Translations under genes and position numbers: made by a program
Origin: Methylocystis sp. H62
Lineage (GTDB): Bacteria > Pseudomonadota > Alphaproteobacteria > Rhizobiales > Beijerinckiaceae
Length of the DNA stretch: 64,000 bases
Direction of reading: 5' to 3'
NCBI RefSeq assembly: GCF_015709515.1
Contig: NZ_JADNQZ010000058.1
Span: 372,001-436,000, forward strand
In this document: one piece after another, positions 54,484-63,495 of the stretch
How positions within the stretch are numbered: position 1 is the first letter of the stretch
Layout of the letters: each line of letters begins with the position of its first letter
Notes under the pieces: model-generated
What the model was told of the DNA's origin: nothing
Databases searched by the model: none
Seen by the model: the letters and a program-made list of their open reading frames with translations, nothing else

Positions 54484-56181
54484 ATGTCTCAATCCGCCGA
54501 ATCAGTTCTTGCCGCCAGGCGAGACCAGATGTTTCCCGTCTTGACGCAGGCCGACATCGACCGCCTGCGCCACTTGGGCGAGGAGCGGAGCTTTCAAGCC
54601 GGGGAACACATTCTAAAAGCTGGCGAGGTTGCTCCCGGGTTGATCGTGATCCTTTCAGGCATAGTGGAGGTCACCCAGGGTTGCGGGCCCGACCAGCGCG
54701 AAACGATTGTGACACATCACGCCGGGCAGTTCGTCGGAGAGCTGGCGCAGCTCTCCGCGAGTCCGGCGCTCGTAGACGCTGAAGCCTTGGAGCCGGTTAA
54801 AGCCCTCGTCATTAGATCGGACCGACTGCGCGACCTGTTCATGCAGGAGGCCGAGCTAGGCGAGCGCATCATGCGGGCTTTGATCCTGCGGCGCGTGGGC
54901 TTGCTCGAAAGTGGTGCGAGCGGACCGATCATAGTTGGACGCGCCAATAACGCCGACGTTTTGCGTTTGGATGTCTTCCTCGCGCGAAACGGACAACCAC
55001 ATCGCGTGCTCGATCCTGAAAGCGACTCTTGCGCTAGGACCTTGATCGAGCGTTTTGCTGTGGACGAGCATCATTTGCCGATCGTCCTTTGTCCGAATGG
55101 CAAGTTGCTGCTTAACCCTGGCGAGCACGAACTTGCTCGGTGCATCGGCCTCGTCCGCCCGATCGACCCGGCGAAAACCTATGACGTGGCGATCGTGGGC
55201 GGTGGGCCGGCGGGATTGGCGGCCGCCGTGTATGCCGCCTCCGAGGGCCTGGAAGTCATCGTTCTTGATCGCCGCGCCTTTGGCGGACAGGCGGGCGCTT
55301 CTGCTCGTATCGAAAACTACCTAGGATTTCCAACCGGGATTTCCGGAATGGCGCTAATGGCGCGCGCCTTCAATCAGGCGCAGAAGTTTGGGGTGGAAAT
55401 GGCGATACCAGATGAAGCCCGGCAATTGGGTCAGCATACGGCGGGAGACGGAAAGAGGTATTTTTTGGCTGTTGGCGATGACGAGACCTTGCACGCTCGT
55501 GCTGTTGTGTTGGCGAGCGGCGCGCGTTATCGCCGCCTCGATTTGCCAAATTTGGCGTTATTTGAAGGATCGTCCGTGCATTATTGGGCCTCGCCGATAG
55601 AGGCCAAGCTGTGCCGCGGCCAGGAAGTGGCGCTCGTCGGGGCCGGCAACTCCGCAGGGCAAGCTGCGGTATTTCTCGCCGCCCATGCAAAGAAGGTGTG
55701 GCTGCTGGCTCGGCGCGGAAGTCTCGACGAGACCATGTCTCATTATCTTGTGAAGCGCATCACGGCTCAACCAAATATTGAAGTAGTGACCCTCGCGGAA
55801 GTTACGGGGCTGGAAGGAACTGAAGGCAATCTCGAGACGGTGCGATGGCGTGACCGCGCGAGCAATCAAGAAACGGCACGCGCCATAAGTCATTTGTTTC
55901 TTTTTATCGGCGCGGATCCAAATACCGACTGGCTCGCGCAATGCGATATAGCTCTGGATGAAAAAGGGTTCGTGCGCACTGGCGATGACAGTGGCGAAAA
56001 GCGTCACGCCCTGGAAACGAGCCGCGCTGGCGTGTTCGCCATCGGCGACGTGCGCGCGGGATCTGTCAAGCGGGTCGCCGCCGCCGTCGGGGAAGGTGCC
56101 CAGGTGGTTGCTGCACTCCACGCTTATCTCGCCCGAAGCGGCGGCGCCGCCGAAGTGGTCGCTTCAACCACGAGGTCCTGA
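54484..56181 (+). CDS. cNMP-binding domain fused to thioredoxin-reductase-like FAD oxidoreductase, no CxxC
   Basis: 565 residues from ATG 54484 (GGAAAGG just upstream; ATG 54445 gives 13 more residues). N-terminal cyclic nucleotide-binding-type domain (FPVLTQADIDRLRHLGEERSFQAGEHIL...HHAGQFVGELAQLSASPALVDAEAL, residues 17-120). A central region follows, then a thioredoxin reductase fold: FAD motif VAIVGGGPAGLAAAVYAASEG near 236, FGGQAGASARIENYLGFPTGISG and NAD(P)H motif VALVGAGNSAGQAAVFLA near 385. Where TrxR has the redox CxxC, this protein reads HYWASPIEAKLC with a lone Cys. So it likely oxidises NAD(P)H for another acceptor. Overlaps the next gene by one base. Confidence 0.88.
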   Translation: MSQSAESVLAARRDQMFPVLTQADIDRLRHLGEERSFQAGEHILKAGEVAPGLIVILSGIVEVTQGCGPDQRETIVTHHAGQFVGELAQLSASPALVDAEALEPVKALVIRSDRLRDLFMQEAELGERIMRALILRRVGLLESGASGPIIVGRANNADVLRLDVFLARNGQPHRVLDPESDSCARTLIERFAVDEHHLPIVLCPNGKLLLNPGEHELARCIGLVRPIDPAKTYDVAIVGGGPAGLAAAVYAASEGLEVIVLDRRAFGGQAGASARIENYLGFPTGISGMALMARAFNQAQKFGVEMAIPDEARQLGQHTAGDGKRYFLAVGDDETLHARAVVLASGARYRRLDLPNLALFEGSSVHYWASPIEAKLCRGQEVALVGAGNSAGQAAVFLAAHAKKVWLLARRGSLDETMSHYLVKRITAQPNIEVVTLAEVTGLEGTEGNLETVRWRDRASNQETARAISHLFLFIGADPNTDWLAQCDIALDEKGFVRTGDDSGEKRHALETSRAGVFAIGDVRAGSVKRVAAAVGEGAQVVAALHAYLARSGGAAEVVASTTRS

Positions 56182-56489
56182 TGTCCGAGGAATGTCCGCA
56201 CGTCGCCGGCATCCGTGACGTAACGCCAAGCGCGCTCGGGTGCGAGGAATGCCTGAAGATCGGTTCGGCGTGGGTGCATCTTCGGCTTTGCCGGATCTGC
56301 GGTCATGTTGGCTGCTGCGACAGCTCGCCTCATCGGCACGCCACTAAACACTTTCACAAGACTCGCCATCCTATCATCGAAGGCTACGATCCGCCGGAAG
56401 GATGGGGCTGGTGCTATGTCGATCGGATCGTTCTGGATCTCGGCCACCGGACTACGCCGCATAATGGACCAATTCCGCGCTACTACTGA
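56181..56489 (+). CDS. UBP-type zinc-finger protein
   Basis: 102 residues forming one ZnF-UBP domain: CPHVAG at the start, CEECLKIGSAWVHLRLCRICGHVGCCDSSPHRHATKHFHKTRHPIIEGY in the middle. Cys and His ligands for up to three zinc ions are in place, as is the CxDSSxxxHAxxHxxxTxHP stretch. In eukaryotes this domain grips the free C-terminal Gly-Gly of ubiquitin. The gene starts on the last base of the flavoprotein stop codon (TGATG), implying translational coupling and a joint function. The bacterial ligand is unknown. Confidence 0.88.
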   Translation: MSEECPHVAGIRDVTPSALGCEECLKIGSAWVHLRLCRICGHVGCCDSSPHRHATKHFHKTRHPIIEGYDPPEGWGWCYVDRIVLDLGHRTTPHNGPIPRYY

Positions 56490-56693
56490 AGCGGATTGGG
56501 GCGTCGACATCGGCGCTTAAAAATCGGCTTTGCTTTGGTGACAAAGGCAGCCGCAGGATTTTTCTTCACCAGTTGGAATGTCCGCTTTGGGTCAAATCGA
56601 GCCATTCATCATCCGCTCAACGGGGCGACTGCTGCGGGTCGCGAGCCGAAATTCAAGCTGATAACCTACCGCCTTTTGGAAGGCGGGTTGACC

Positions 56694-56981
56694 TCACAAC
56701 GACTCCGGCCAGCGACGCGCGCCATGATAGATGCGCAACATCTGAAGCGCGTTGTCCTTGACGCGATAAGGAACGCTGTAGGGCGTCTTGTCGATGACGA
56801 ATTCGCGCGTTCCAGGCACGCGGCCGGGGCGGCCGATATGCGGATTCTCCGCAAGAGTCGTCTCGACCCTTTCGAGAAGGTGAAGGGCGACGCGTCGCGC
56901 AGCCGCGGGATTGTCCCGCGAAATGTATGCGCGTAGGGCGGCAAGATCGTCGATCGCCTCGGGCGACCAGATGATCTTCAC
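56694..56981 (-). CDS. RelE/ParE-family toxin
   Basis: 95 residues: MKIIWSPEAIDDLAALRAYISRDNPAAARRVALHLLERVETTLAENPHIGRPGRVPGTREFVI, the standard ParE/RelE start with two helices and the GRPGRVPGTRE turn, then TPYSVPYRVKDNALQMLRIYHGARRWP. ParE-like members poison gyrase, RelE-like ones cleave mRNA; the sequence fits the ParE/RelE 'plasmid stabilisation' group without deciding. Second gene of a minus-strand pair with 4-bp overlap. Confidence 0.9.
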   Translation of the reverse strand: MKIIWSPEAIDDLAALRAYISRDNPAAARRVALHLLERVETTLAENPHIGRPGRVPGTREFVIDKTPYSVPYRVKDNALQMLRIYHGARRWPESL

Positions 56982-57274
56982 GGGCGGCGGGTTTCGTCAG
57001 GCGTCTCCCAGCTCTCGATCCAATGGCGCACGTCTTCATGTTCGACGCCGCCGCCGCGATCGAGAGAGCCCAGGGCTTGGCGAATTCCAGCGACTTGCCA
57101 CTCGTTGGCGTCGAGATATTCGGCGATGGCCTCGGCCGTGATAAAGGAGCGGCTGCGGCCCGTGCTCGCCGCGAGGCTGGCGAGCCGCTTCTTGATCTCG
57201 GGACCGACCCTCACGGTGAAGGTCTCGGATGTTTCGCGCTTTGTGCGCTTGATCTTTGCCGCCGGTGATTGCAT
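56978..57274 (-). CDS. Ribbon-helix-helix antitoxin of the RelE/ParE pair
   Basis: 98 residues from ATG 57274 (ATG 57292 is in frame). RHH domain: ETFTVRVGPEIKKRLASLAASTGRSRSFITAEAIAEYLDANEW (18-60), the short DNA-binding strand followed by two helices. The C-terminal region (VAGIRQALGSLDRGGGVEHEDVRHWIESWE) is the usual toxin-binding tail of this group. The start region carries TATGCTGTGTACATG, with weak -10 resemblance and no clear Shine-Dalgarno, so transcription may begin very near the ATG. Confidence 0.88.
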   Translation of the reverse strand: MQSPAAKIKRTKRETSETFTVRVGPEIKKRLASLAASTGRSRSFITAEAIAEYLDANEWQVAGIRQALGSLDRGGGVEHEDVRHWIESWETPDETRRP

Positions 57275-57388
57275 GTACACAGCATAACACACGGCCTGTC
57301 GGCGACAATCGTCGTTCAGCGATATCCGGGAGGACGGCGGGTCGCCTTTCGTTGCCTCCTGTCCCGCGCTGGCCTAAGAGAGTGCGCC

Positions 57389-58267
57389 ATGCAGAATGCG
57401 CCTTTGCTCATGCCCGCCGCGGACACGCTTGCCGAATTGCGCGACGAGATCGACCGGATCGATCGCGACATGCATCGGCTGCTGATGGAGCGCGGCGAGA
57501 TCATCGACCGGCTGATCGCCGTGAAGCGCGCGCAGGGCGTCGGTTGCGCCTTTCGACCCGATCGCGAGGCGCAGATGATGCGCGCGCTGGTCGAGCGTCA
57601 TCAGGGGCTCCTGCCGCTCGACGCCGTCGAAGGCGTTTGGCGCGTCATCGTCTCGACCTTCACCTATGTTCAGGCGAATTATTCGGTGCATGCCGATGAT
57701 TCCGGCGGCGACGCGCAGATGCGCGATTCGGCGCGCTTCCACTTCGGGTTCACCGTTCCCTATGTCGCGCATCACGGCGCCGGCGCGGTGATCGACGCGG
57801 TCGCCGCCTCGACCGGTGATCTGGGGATCTTGCGCGCGACGGGCGGGCTGTCGGATGGCGCCTGGTGGATGCGCCTCGTTGGCGAAGACGCCCCCAAGAT
57901 CATCGCGCGTCTGCCTTTCGTCGAGCGGCCCAATCATCCCGCGGGTCTGCCGATGTTCGTCGTCGCGCGGCTTCCGGCCGACGCGATGGCGCAAGGCGTG
58001 ACGCTTTACGCGGTCGGCCTCGCGCGCTGGACGCATGCGCTGCCCGGGGCCTTCCAGACGCTCAACGGCGAGATCCTCGCGAGCGCCCCCCATCCGGAAG
58101 GGCTCGCGCTGCTTGTCGCGGCCGCCGGCGACGCTGACGCCCAGTCCTTCGCCAAAGCGTTGGCCGAAGCGGGGGTGGAGGGCGCGCGCGTCGACGTGAT
58201 CGGCAGCCATGCGATGCGCTTCCAGCTTAACGATGCGCGCAGCGGCGTCTTCGCGCCAGGCGATTGA
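57389..58267 (+). CDS. Chorismate mutase (AroQ) with a C-terminal prephenate-dehydratase-like region
   Basis: 292 residues from ATG 57389. Residues 12-100 form the three-helix AroQ fold: [36 protein letters not shown] with catalytic Arg and Lys, then [35 protein letters not shown]. The remaining ~190 residues begin [35 protein letters not shown], which loosely recalls a binding-protein-like dehydratase fold but lacks a recognisable TRF prephenate dehydratase motif. It makes prephenate from chorismate; the second half is unassigned. Next two genes act on prephenate products. Confidence 0.85.
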   Translation: MQNAPLLMPAADTLAELRDEIDRIDRDMHRLLMERGEIIDRLIAVKRAQGVGCAFRPDREAQMMRALVERHQGLLPLDAVEGVWRVIVSTFTYVQANYSVHADDSGGDAQMRDSARFHFGFTVPYVAHHGAGAVIDAVAASTGDLGILRATGGLSDGAWWMRLVGEDAPKIIARLPFVERPNHPAGLPMFVVARLPADAMAQGVTLYAVGLARWTHALPGAFQTLNGEILASAPHPEGLALLVAAAGDADAQSFAKALAEAGVEGARVDVIGSHAMRFQLNDARSGVFAPGD

Positions 58268-58269
58268 TC

Positions 58270-59400
58270 ATGACCAAGCCCACCCCCCGTTCAACCGTTC
58301 TCGCGATCGACGCTTACGTGCCCGGCAGGAGCGCCGCGCCGGGCGCCGCGCGCGTGTTCAAATTGTCGGCCAATGAGACGCCGCTCGGGCCTTCTCCGCG
58401 CGCGGTGGAGGCCCTGCGCAACATGGCCGGCGAGATCGCGCTGTATCCGGAAGGCTCCTCGCGCGCCCTGCGCGAGGCGATCGGCGCGCGTTACGCGCTC
58501 GACCCAGACCGGATCATCGCCGGCGCCGGCTCGGACAATCTTCTGGAGCTACTTGCGCTCGCCTACATCGGGCCCGGCGACGAGGGCGTTTACAGCCAGC
58601 ATGGGTTCCTTGAGTACAAGATCGTCACGCTCGCCGCGGGGGGAACGCCGGTCGTCGCTCCCGAGACGAACTACACCGCGGAAGTTGACGCGCTGCTTGC
58701 CTGTGTGAGCGAGAGAACGAAGATCGTTTTTCTCGCCAATCCGAACAATCCGACCGGCACGTTTTTGCCCGCGAATGACGTCTCGCGGCTGGCGCGTTCG
58801 CTGCCCGCGCATGTGCTGCTCGTGCTCGACTCCGCCTATGCCGAATATGTCCTGCGCGAGGATTACGAGGCGGGCGTCGCGCTGGTCGATGCGCATGAAA
58901 ATGTCGTGATGACCCGCACCTTCTCGAAAATCTACGGCCTTGCGGGCCTGCGCGTTGGCTGGGCCTACGGACCCGCGCATGTGATCGACGCGCTGAACCG
59001 AATCCGCTCGCCCTTCAATGTTTCGAGCGCGGGTTCGGCAGCGGCGATCGCCGCGCTCTCGGATCGCGCGCATCTCGACGCAGCGATCGCGCATAATGAC
59101 CGCTGGCTGCCGTGGCTCTCGCGAGAAATTTCCGCGCTCGGCCTCGACGTTCTGCCGAGCGTCGCCAATTTCGTCGCCATACGTTTCCCCGACGCGCCGG
59201 GATTGACCGCCCTCGACGCCGACCGCTTCCTCATGTCGCGCGGCTTAGTGCTGCGCGCCATCGGCGCCTATGGCATGGGGGAATTCCTGCGGCTCACCGT
59301 CGGCGCGCAGGAGGCGAATGAACGCGTCGTCGAAGCGCTTGCTGAATTCATGCAGAGCGCCCGCGTGCGGCAAGACGCGCAAGCAGGCGTTCATGGCTGA
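58270..59400 (+). CDS. hisC: HisC-family aminotransferase, probably for aromatic amino acids
   Basis: 376 residues. PLP enzyme of the histidinol-phosphate aminotransferase group. [20 protein letters not shown] at about 30-49, [24 protein letters not shown] near 85, [12 protein letters not shown] near 155, [12 protein letters not shown] near 187 and [20 protein letters not shown] near 219 (PLP Lys in FSKIYG). Between a chorismate mutase gene and tyrA/tyrC, an aromatic aminotransferase role (prephenate or 4-hydroxyphenylpyruvate) is at least as likely as histidine synthesis. Overlaps the next gene by 8 bp. Confidence 0.92.
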   Translation: MTKPTPRSTVLAIDAYVPGRSAAPGAARVFKLSANETPLGPSPRAVEALRNMAGEIALYPEGSSRALREAIGARYALDPDRIIAGAGSDNLLELLALAYIGPGDEGVYSQHGFLEYKIVTLAAGGTPVVAPETNYTAEVDALLACVSERTKIVFLANPNNPTGTFLPANDVSRLARSLPAHVLLVLDSAYAEYVLREDYEAGVALVDAHENVVMTRTFSKIYGLAGLRVGWAYGPAHVIDALNRIRSPFNVSSAGSAAAIAALSDRAHLDAAIAHNDRWLPWLSREISALGLDVLPSVANFVAIRFPDAPGLTALDADRFLMSRGLVLRAIGAYGMGEFLRLTVGAQEANERVVEALAEFMQSARVRQDAQAGVHG

Positions 59401-60316
59401 TCCTGTATGTGAACGCCTGGCGTTGATCGGCGTCGGACTTATCGGCTCGTCGATCGCGCGCGCGGCGCGCGAGTTCGGCGTAGCGCGGCATGTCGCCGTG
59501 ATGGATTCGTCGCCGCAGGTCGTCGGCCGCGCCAGCGAACTCTGCCTCGCGGACATTGCGACACAAGATTATGCACAGGCGGTTGGTGGAGCCGATCTCG
59601 TCATCGTGTGCACGCCTGTCGGCGCGTGCGGCGACGTCGCACGAAGCCTCGCGCCGCATCTGGAAAAAGGCGCCGTTCTTTCCGACGTCGGCTCGGTGAA
59701 AGGCGCCGTCGTCGCGCAGATGACGCCGCATCTTAGCGAGCCTTCGCGCTTCATTCCCGCCCATCCGATCGCCGGCACGGAGTTCTCCGGGCCGGACGCA
59801 GGATTCGCCACGCTGTTTCAAAATCGTTGGTGCATTCTCACGCCGCCCGAGAACGCCGGCGCCGCAGCGGTGGAAAAGCTCAGGACATTCTGGATGCGTC
59901 TGGGCGCCAATGTCGAGACGATGAGCGTCGCGCATCACGACGCCGTGCTCGCGCTCACGAGCCATCTGCCGCATCTCATCGCTTATAATATCGTCGGCAC
60001 GGCGGATGACTTCGGCGATGAGACTCGCTCCGAGGTCATCAAATTCTCAGCGTCCGGCTTTCGCGATTTCACGCGCATCGCCGCGTCGGATCCCATCATG
60101 TGGCGCGACATTTTCCTCGCCAATAAGGACTCGGTGCTCGAGATGCTCGGACGCTTCAATGAAGATCTCAGCGTGCTGCAGCGGATGATCCGGCGGGGCG
60201 ACGGGGAGGGGCTGCTGGAGTTTTTCTCGCGCACCCGCGACATCCGCCGCTCGATCATCGAGCAGGGTCAGGACACGGCTGCGCCGGATTTTGGTCGGCG
60301 CGTTGAAGGGCGGTGA
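59393..60316 (+). CDS. tyrC: Prephenate/arogenate dehydrogenase
   Basis: 307 residues from ATG 59393. NAD(P)-binding motif [20 protein letters not shown] at 10-29, [11 protein letters not shown]-type [30 protein letters not shown] near 125 and the all-helical C-terminal domain ([49 protein letters not shown]). Oxidises prephenate or arogenate in tyrosine synthesis. Which substrate is used cannot be judged by eye; the neighbouring aminotransferase allows the arogenate route. Confidence 0.94.
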   Translation: MADPVCERLALIGVGLIGSSIARAAREFGVARHVAVMDSSPQVVGRASELCLADIATQDYAQAVGGADLVIVCTPVGACGDVARSLAPHLEKGAVLSDVGSVKGAVVAQMTPHLSEPSRFIPAHPIAGTEFSGPDAGFATLFQNRWCILTPPENAGAAAVEKLRTFWMRLGANVETMSVAHHDAVLALTSHLPHLIAYNIVGTADDFGDETRSEVIKFSASGFRDFTRIAASDPIMWRDIFLANKDSVLEMLGRFNEDLSVLQRMIRRGDGEGLLEFFSRTRDIRRSIIEQGQDTAAPDFGRRVEGR

Positions 60317-60356
60317 AGCCCGTCTCTCTAAGGCCCGACCGACGCGGGGATCACAT

Positions 60357-61052
60357 ATGACCGAAGCGAATTTCGACGCGCTGCGCGCCGCCTTCGAAAA
60401 CGCCGTTCCCGGCTATGACGCGTTGCGACGCAAACTCATTCCGCATTTCGACGCCTTTTATGGAACCGCGCTGGACCTTCTCGAAGAGGCCGTCGGCGAG
60501 GGAGAATTTCGATGCGTCGATCTTGGCGTCGGCACCGGTCTCTTGTCGGAAATGATTCTCAACCGGTTTCCCGGCGCGCAGGTCGAAGGCGTCGATCTCG
60601 CGCCGAAGATGCTCGATGCGGCGCGCGAACGGCTCGCGATTTACGGCGCGCGCCTGCGCCTGTCGCTCGCGGACTATGCAACCGCGCCGCTCCCGGGGCC
60701 GCTCGACGCCGTCGTCTCGGCGCTCTCCATCCACCATCTCGATCACGAGGCGAAGCGCCGGCTCTTCAGGCGGATTCATGATGCGCTGCGACCCGGCGGC
60801 ATTTTCGTCAACGCCGATCAGTCGCTCGGCGGGACGCGCGAAATCGAGGACGCCTATCAGCGCCGATGGGAAGCGGATGTCCAAGGCTCAGGAATCGCCG
60901 GCGATGATTTTGCGGCGGCGAGAAAGCGCGCGGAACTCGATCTCAGCGCGACCTTTGCAGATCAGATCGCCTGGCTCGAAGACGCGGGATTCCGTTACGC
61001 GGATATTGGCTGGAAGCGCCATCGCTTTACGGTGTTTTACGCGCGGCGCTAG
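60357..61052 (+). CDS. Class I SAM-dependent methyltransferase
   Basis: 231 residues from ATG 60357. SAM motif FRCVDLGVGTGLLSEMIL near 49, acidic ribose contact VEGVDLAPKMLDAARERL near 72, motif II DAVVSALSIHHLDHEAKRRLF near 113, and LRPGGIFVNADQSLGG. Small-molecule methyltransferase of unknown substrate, 40 bp after tyrC in what looks like the same operon. Its end overlaps the convergent PHA-granule gene by 26 bp. Confidence 0.88.
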   Translation: MTEANFDALRAAFENAVPGYDALRRKLIPHFDAFYGTALDLLEEAVGEGEFRCVDLGVGTGLLSEMILNRFPGAQVEGVDLAPKMLDAARERLAIYGARLRLSLADYATAPLPGPLDAVVSALSIHHLDHEAKRRLFRRIHDALRPGGIFVNADQSLGGTREIEDAYQRRWEADVQGSGIAGDDFAAARKRAELDLSATFADQIAWLEDAGFRYADIGWKRHRFTVFYARR

Positions 61053-61380
61053 CGTCGTTTTGCGGCGCGTGGCCGATGCGCAAGGCGTCGCCGGCGTTGC
61101 TCGAGATGAATTGCTGCAGCTTGCCGGAAAGGGCCGCCAACACCCAGGGCAGCTGAACGTCGATGCGCAGCAAATCTTTCAGCACCGTGATCTGCGCCGT
61201 CGCCGTCTGACCGAGCGCCGTCACGCGAACCGTCCCGACGTCGCCGGCCCAGGTGACTTCGGAATGCGCGACCTTGTCCACATATTCGCGCTGCATTTTC
61301 GCCAGCTGTTCGGAGACGCGGGCTTTCGCCGCTTCGACGCCGAGATCGTGCGGCACTGTTACGGTGATGGCGTTCGACAT
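61027..61380 (-). CDS. Polyhydroxyalkanoate granule-associated system protein
   Basis: 117 residues: AITVTVPHDLGVEAAKARVSEQLAKMQREY at 4-33, ATAQITVLKDLLRIDVQLPWVLAALSGKLQQFI in the second half. This pattern is that of the short 'polyhydroxyalkanoic acid system family' proteins (PHA_gran_rgn), a two-layer alpha/beta domain related to START-like lipid binders. PHA storage would fit a type II methanotroph or other PHB-accumulating alphaproteobacterium. No phaA, phaB or phaC genes are in the window. Confidence 0.85.
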   Translation of the reverse strand: MSNAITVTVPHDLGVEAAKARVSEQLAKMQREYVDKVAHSEVTWAGDVGTVRVTALGQTATAQITVLKDLLRIDVQLPWVLAALSGKLQQFISSNAGDALRIGHAPQNDASAARKTP

Positions 61381-61431
61381 AGGCTTCCTCCACTCGCCCC
61401 AATGTAGGCGCCCTCTGCGGGGATTAGAAGA

Positions 61432-62205
61432 ATGGCGCGGCTAAAGGCGATGACGAGGATGACGATGTCTCGCGAGCGTGTACGTTTTACAGTCGAGGTT
61501 ACGCTCGCTCTAATGTTGAGCGGTGTCGCAACTTCCGCTGGGGCGCTCGATGCGCCCACGCCGCCACGGCGTCCGGAATTTCAGACCGGCCCCTTACCGG
61601 AGGCAAAACCTGCCGTCGGCGCCCAGCCGCAGCAAGCTGCGCCCCAGCCCGCCGAGGATTGCATGGCGAATCTGCGCGCAGCTGGCGTCGCTTTCGAACC
61701 CGCCGAAGCGCCTGCCGGCGCGCTTGACGGTTGCGCGGTCGAGGCGCCGGTCCGTATTCTCTCAATCACGGTCGGCGTACGGCGCGTTGTGGTCAATGCA
61801 AAGCCGCTGCTGGCTTGCCCCTTCGCGCTGCAGTTTTCCGATTACGTGAAAAATTTGCTGGCGCCGCTTGGCGCCGGCATGACGGGCGCATCGCTCGTCG
61901 CGATTGACACAGGTCCAGGCTACGAATGCCGCGGCCGCAATCATGATAATGGGGCCAAGCTGAGCGCGCACGCCAAAGGGCTCGCTCTTGATGTCGGCGC
62001 ATTTGTTTTCTCGGACGGTAGAAAGATCGCCGTCGACGTTCAGCCGGATGCTCAATCGACCGCTTACGTCAGAGGGCTACGAACGGCGGCGTGCGGCTGG
62101 TTCACCACGATTCTGGGCCCTGGATCAGATCCCTATCACGCAAGCCATCTTCATTTCGACATCGAGCGCCATGGATCGACTGGCGGCTACCGCATTTGTC
62201 AGTGA
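61432..62205 (+). CDS. Extensin-like C-terminal domain protein (secreted)
   Basis: 257 residues. An N-terminal basic segment and hydrophobic stretch (FTVEVTLALMLSGVATSAGAL) act as a signal peptide, followed by a Pro/Ala-rich linker (residues 45-75) and the extensin-like domain: CMANLRAAGVAFEPAEA, GCAVEAPVRILSI, KPLLACPFALQFSDYV, GPGYECRGRNHDNGAKLSAHAKGLALDVGAFVFSDG and HLHFDIERHG. The conserved His, Asp and Cys residues fit the D,D-peptidase-related (LAS/VanY-like) metallo-fold suggested for this family, so cell-wall binding or cleavage is plausible. Start at 61432 is favoured by AGAAG. Confidence 0.85.
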   Translation: MARLKAMTRMTMSRERVRFTVEVTLALMLSGVATSAGALDAPTPPRRPEFQTGPLPEAKPAVGAQPQQAAPQPAEDCMANLRAAGVAFEPAEAPAGALDGCAVEAPVRILSITVGVRRVVVNAKPLLACPFALQFSDYVKNLLAPLGAGMTGASLVAIDTGPGYECRGRNHDNGAKLSAHAKGLALDVGAFVFSDGRKIAVDVQPDAQSTAYVRGLRTAACGWFTTILGPGSDPYHASHLHFDIERHGSTGGYRICQ

Positions 62206-62232
62206 CCGCGCGCTCCTGGCCTTCGCATGCTG

Positions 62233-63204
62233 TCAATTCGCCGATGCAAGTAGGCCGAGACGCGTCAGCTCGTGCTCGCGAATGTTGCGGGTGATCGGAT
62301 AATAGCCGCCCTTCTTCGCCTGCGTCTGACCATCTCTCGAAAGAACATATTTGACGAATTCGCCGCTGAGCGTGTCGATCGGCTTCTTTGGGTCCTTCAG
62401 CAGGTAAATAAAGAGACCCCGCGCGAGCGGATATTTGCGCGAATACGTGTTGTCGAAGGAGGCTTCATAGCAGCTTTTGCCCGACGACAGCGGAACCGCG
62501 CGAACTCCCGCCGTCTTGTAGCCGATGCCGGAATAGCCCATCGCGTATTTGTCCTTCGTCACTTCGCTGACGACGGCTTCAGAGCCAACCTGCATATGTA
62601 CGGTGTCTTTGAAGTCAGCGCCGGCGAGGGCATGCTGTTTGAAATATTTATAGGTGCCGGACAAAGCATTTCGACTCTGCAGAGCAATGGGCTTAGCCGC
62701 CCATTCGCCAGTGAGGCCAAGTTCGCCCCAGGTCAGGATGCTCTTGCCGCCGCCGCTTTTCGGGTCGGCGGCGAATACCCGCTCAATTTGCTCCATGTTG
62801 ATGCATTGGAGCGGGTTGTCCTTGTGGACATATATCGCCAAGGCGTCGATCGCGACCAGAACCGCCGTCGGCTTGTAGCCATATTTCGCCTGGAAGGCCC
62901 CGATTTCATCGGGATTCATCTGCCGCGACATCGGCCCAAGCTGGGATTCTCCCGAGAGGAGCGCCGGCGGCGCCGTGTTCGAACCCTTGCCGACAAGTTC
63001 GATCGAGACATCCGGGTAGATCGATTGAAACCCTTCGGCCCAGAGCTCCATTTCGTGATGCATCGTGTCCGAGCCGACCGACCTCAATTTTCCCGACAGG
63101 CCGTTGACGACCTTGTAGGGGGAGAGCTCCAGATCGAGCGCGACAGCGCCGGCGCTTAAAACCACGAAAGCCGCGACGGCGGCGGAGAGGGCTCGCAGTT
63201 TCAT
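62233..63204 (-). CDS. Phosphate ABC transporter substrate-binding protein (PstS-like)
   Basis: 323 residues from ATG 63204 (GGAGAAAAG upstream). Signal peptide LRALSAAVAAFVVLSAGAVA, then the type II periplasmic binding fold: LRSVGSDTMHHEMELWAEGFQSIYPDVSIELVGKGSNTAPPALLSGESQLGPMSRQM, IYVHKDNPLQCINMEQIERVF, SRNALSGTYKYFKQHAL and MGYSGIGYKTAGVRAVPL. The 'GSNTAPPALLSGESQLGPMSR' stretch marks the PstS_2 group rather than classical PstS. pstCAB and phoU do not flank it here, so the partners are elsewhere or the protein works in phosphate sensing. Confidence 0.85.
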   Translation of the reverse strand: MKLRALSAAVAAFVVLSAGAVALDLELSPYKVVNGLSGKLRSVGSDTMHHEMELWAEGFQSIYPDVSIELVGKGSNTAPPALLSGESQLGPMSRQMNPDEIGAFQAKYGYKPTAVLVAIDALAIYVHKDNPLQCINMEQIERVFAADPKSGGGKSILTWGELGLTGEWAAKPIALQSRNALSGTYKYFKQHALAGADFKDTVHMQVGSEAVVSEVTKDKYAMGYSGIGYKTAGVRAVPLSSGKSCYEASFDNTYSRKYPLARGLFIYLLKDPKKPIDTLSGEFVKYVLSRDGQTQAKKGGYYPITRNIREHELTRLGLLASAN

Positions 63205-63409
63205 GGCTTTTCTCCGTTGCATCAAATCATCGCGGCCGAAACCACCTCGCCGCGGCAAGCGCGCGATCGACGTGGAGACGGCGTGGGATGGCCCGCGCGA
63301 ATGTTGTGTGAATGCTCTTGCTTTCGCCGCAATTTCGCTCGGCGAAATGACAGGCGCATGACGCCTATGCGACAGCGCGGCCGCGCGACGCGCAGCTCGA
63401 GAAAAAGCG

Positions 63410-63448
63410 CAAAAAAAAACCGGAAGGCGAGGCGTCGCCTTCCGGTTT
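63410..63448 (-). terminator. Rho-independent terminator after glnA (minus strand)
   Basis: Read on the minus strand, AAACCGGAAGGCGA and TCGCCTTCCGGTTT pair with a 4-nt loop, followed by nine T residues. A very strong intrinsic terminator about 47 bp past the glnA stop codon. Confidence 0.93.
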
Positions 63449-63495
63449 GACGTGATGTCGCCGCTGCGCGAAGGCGCGGCGGCCGCGTCAGTGCG

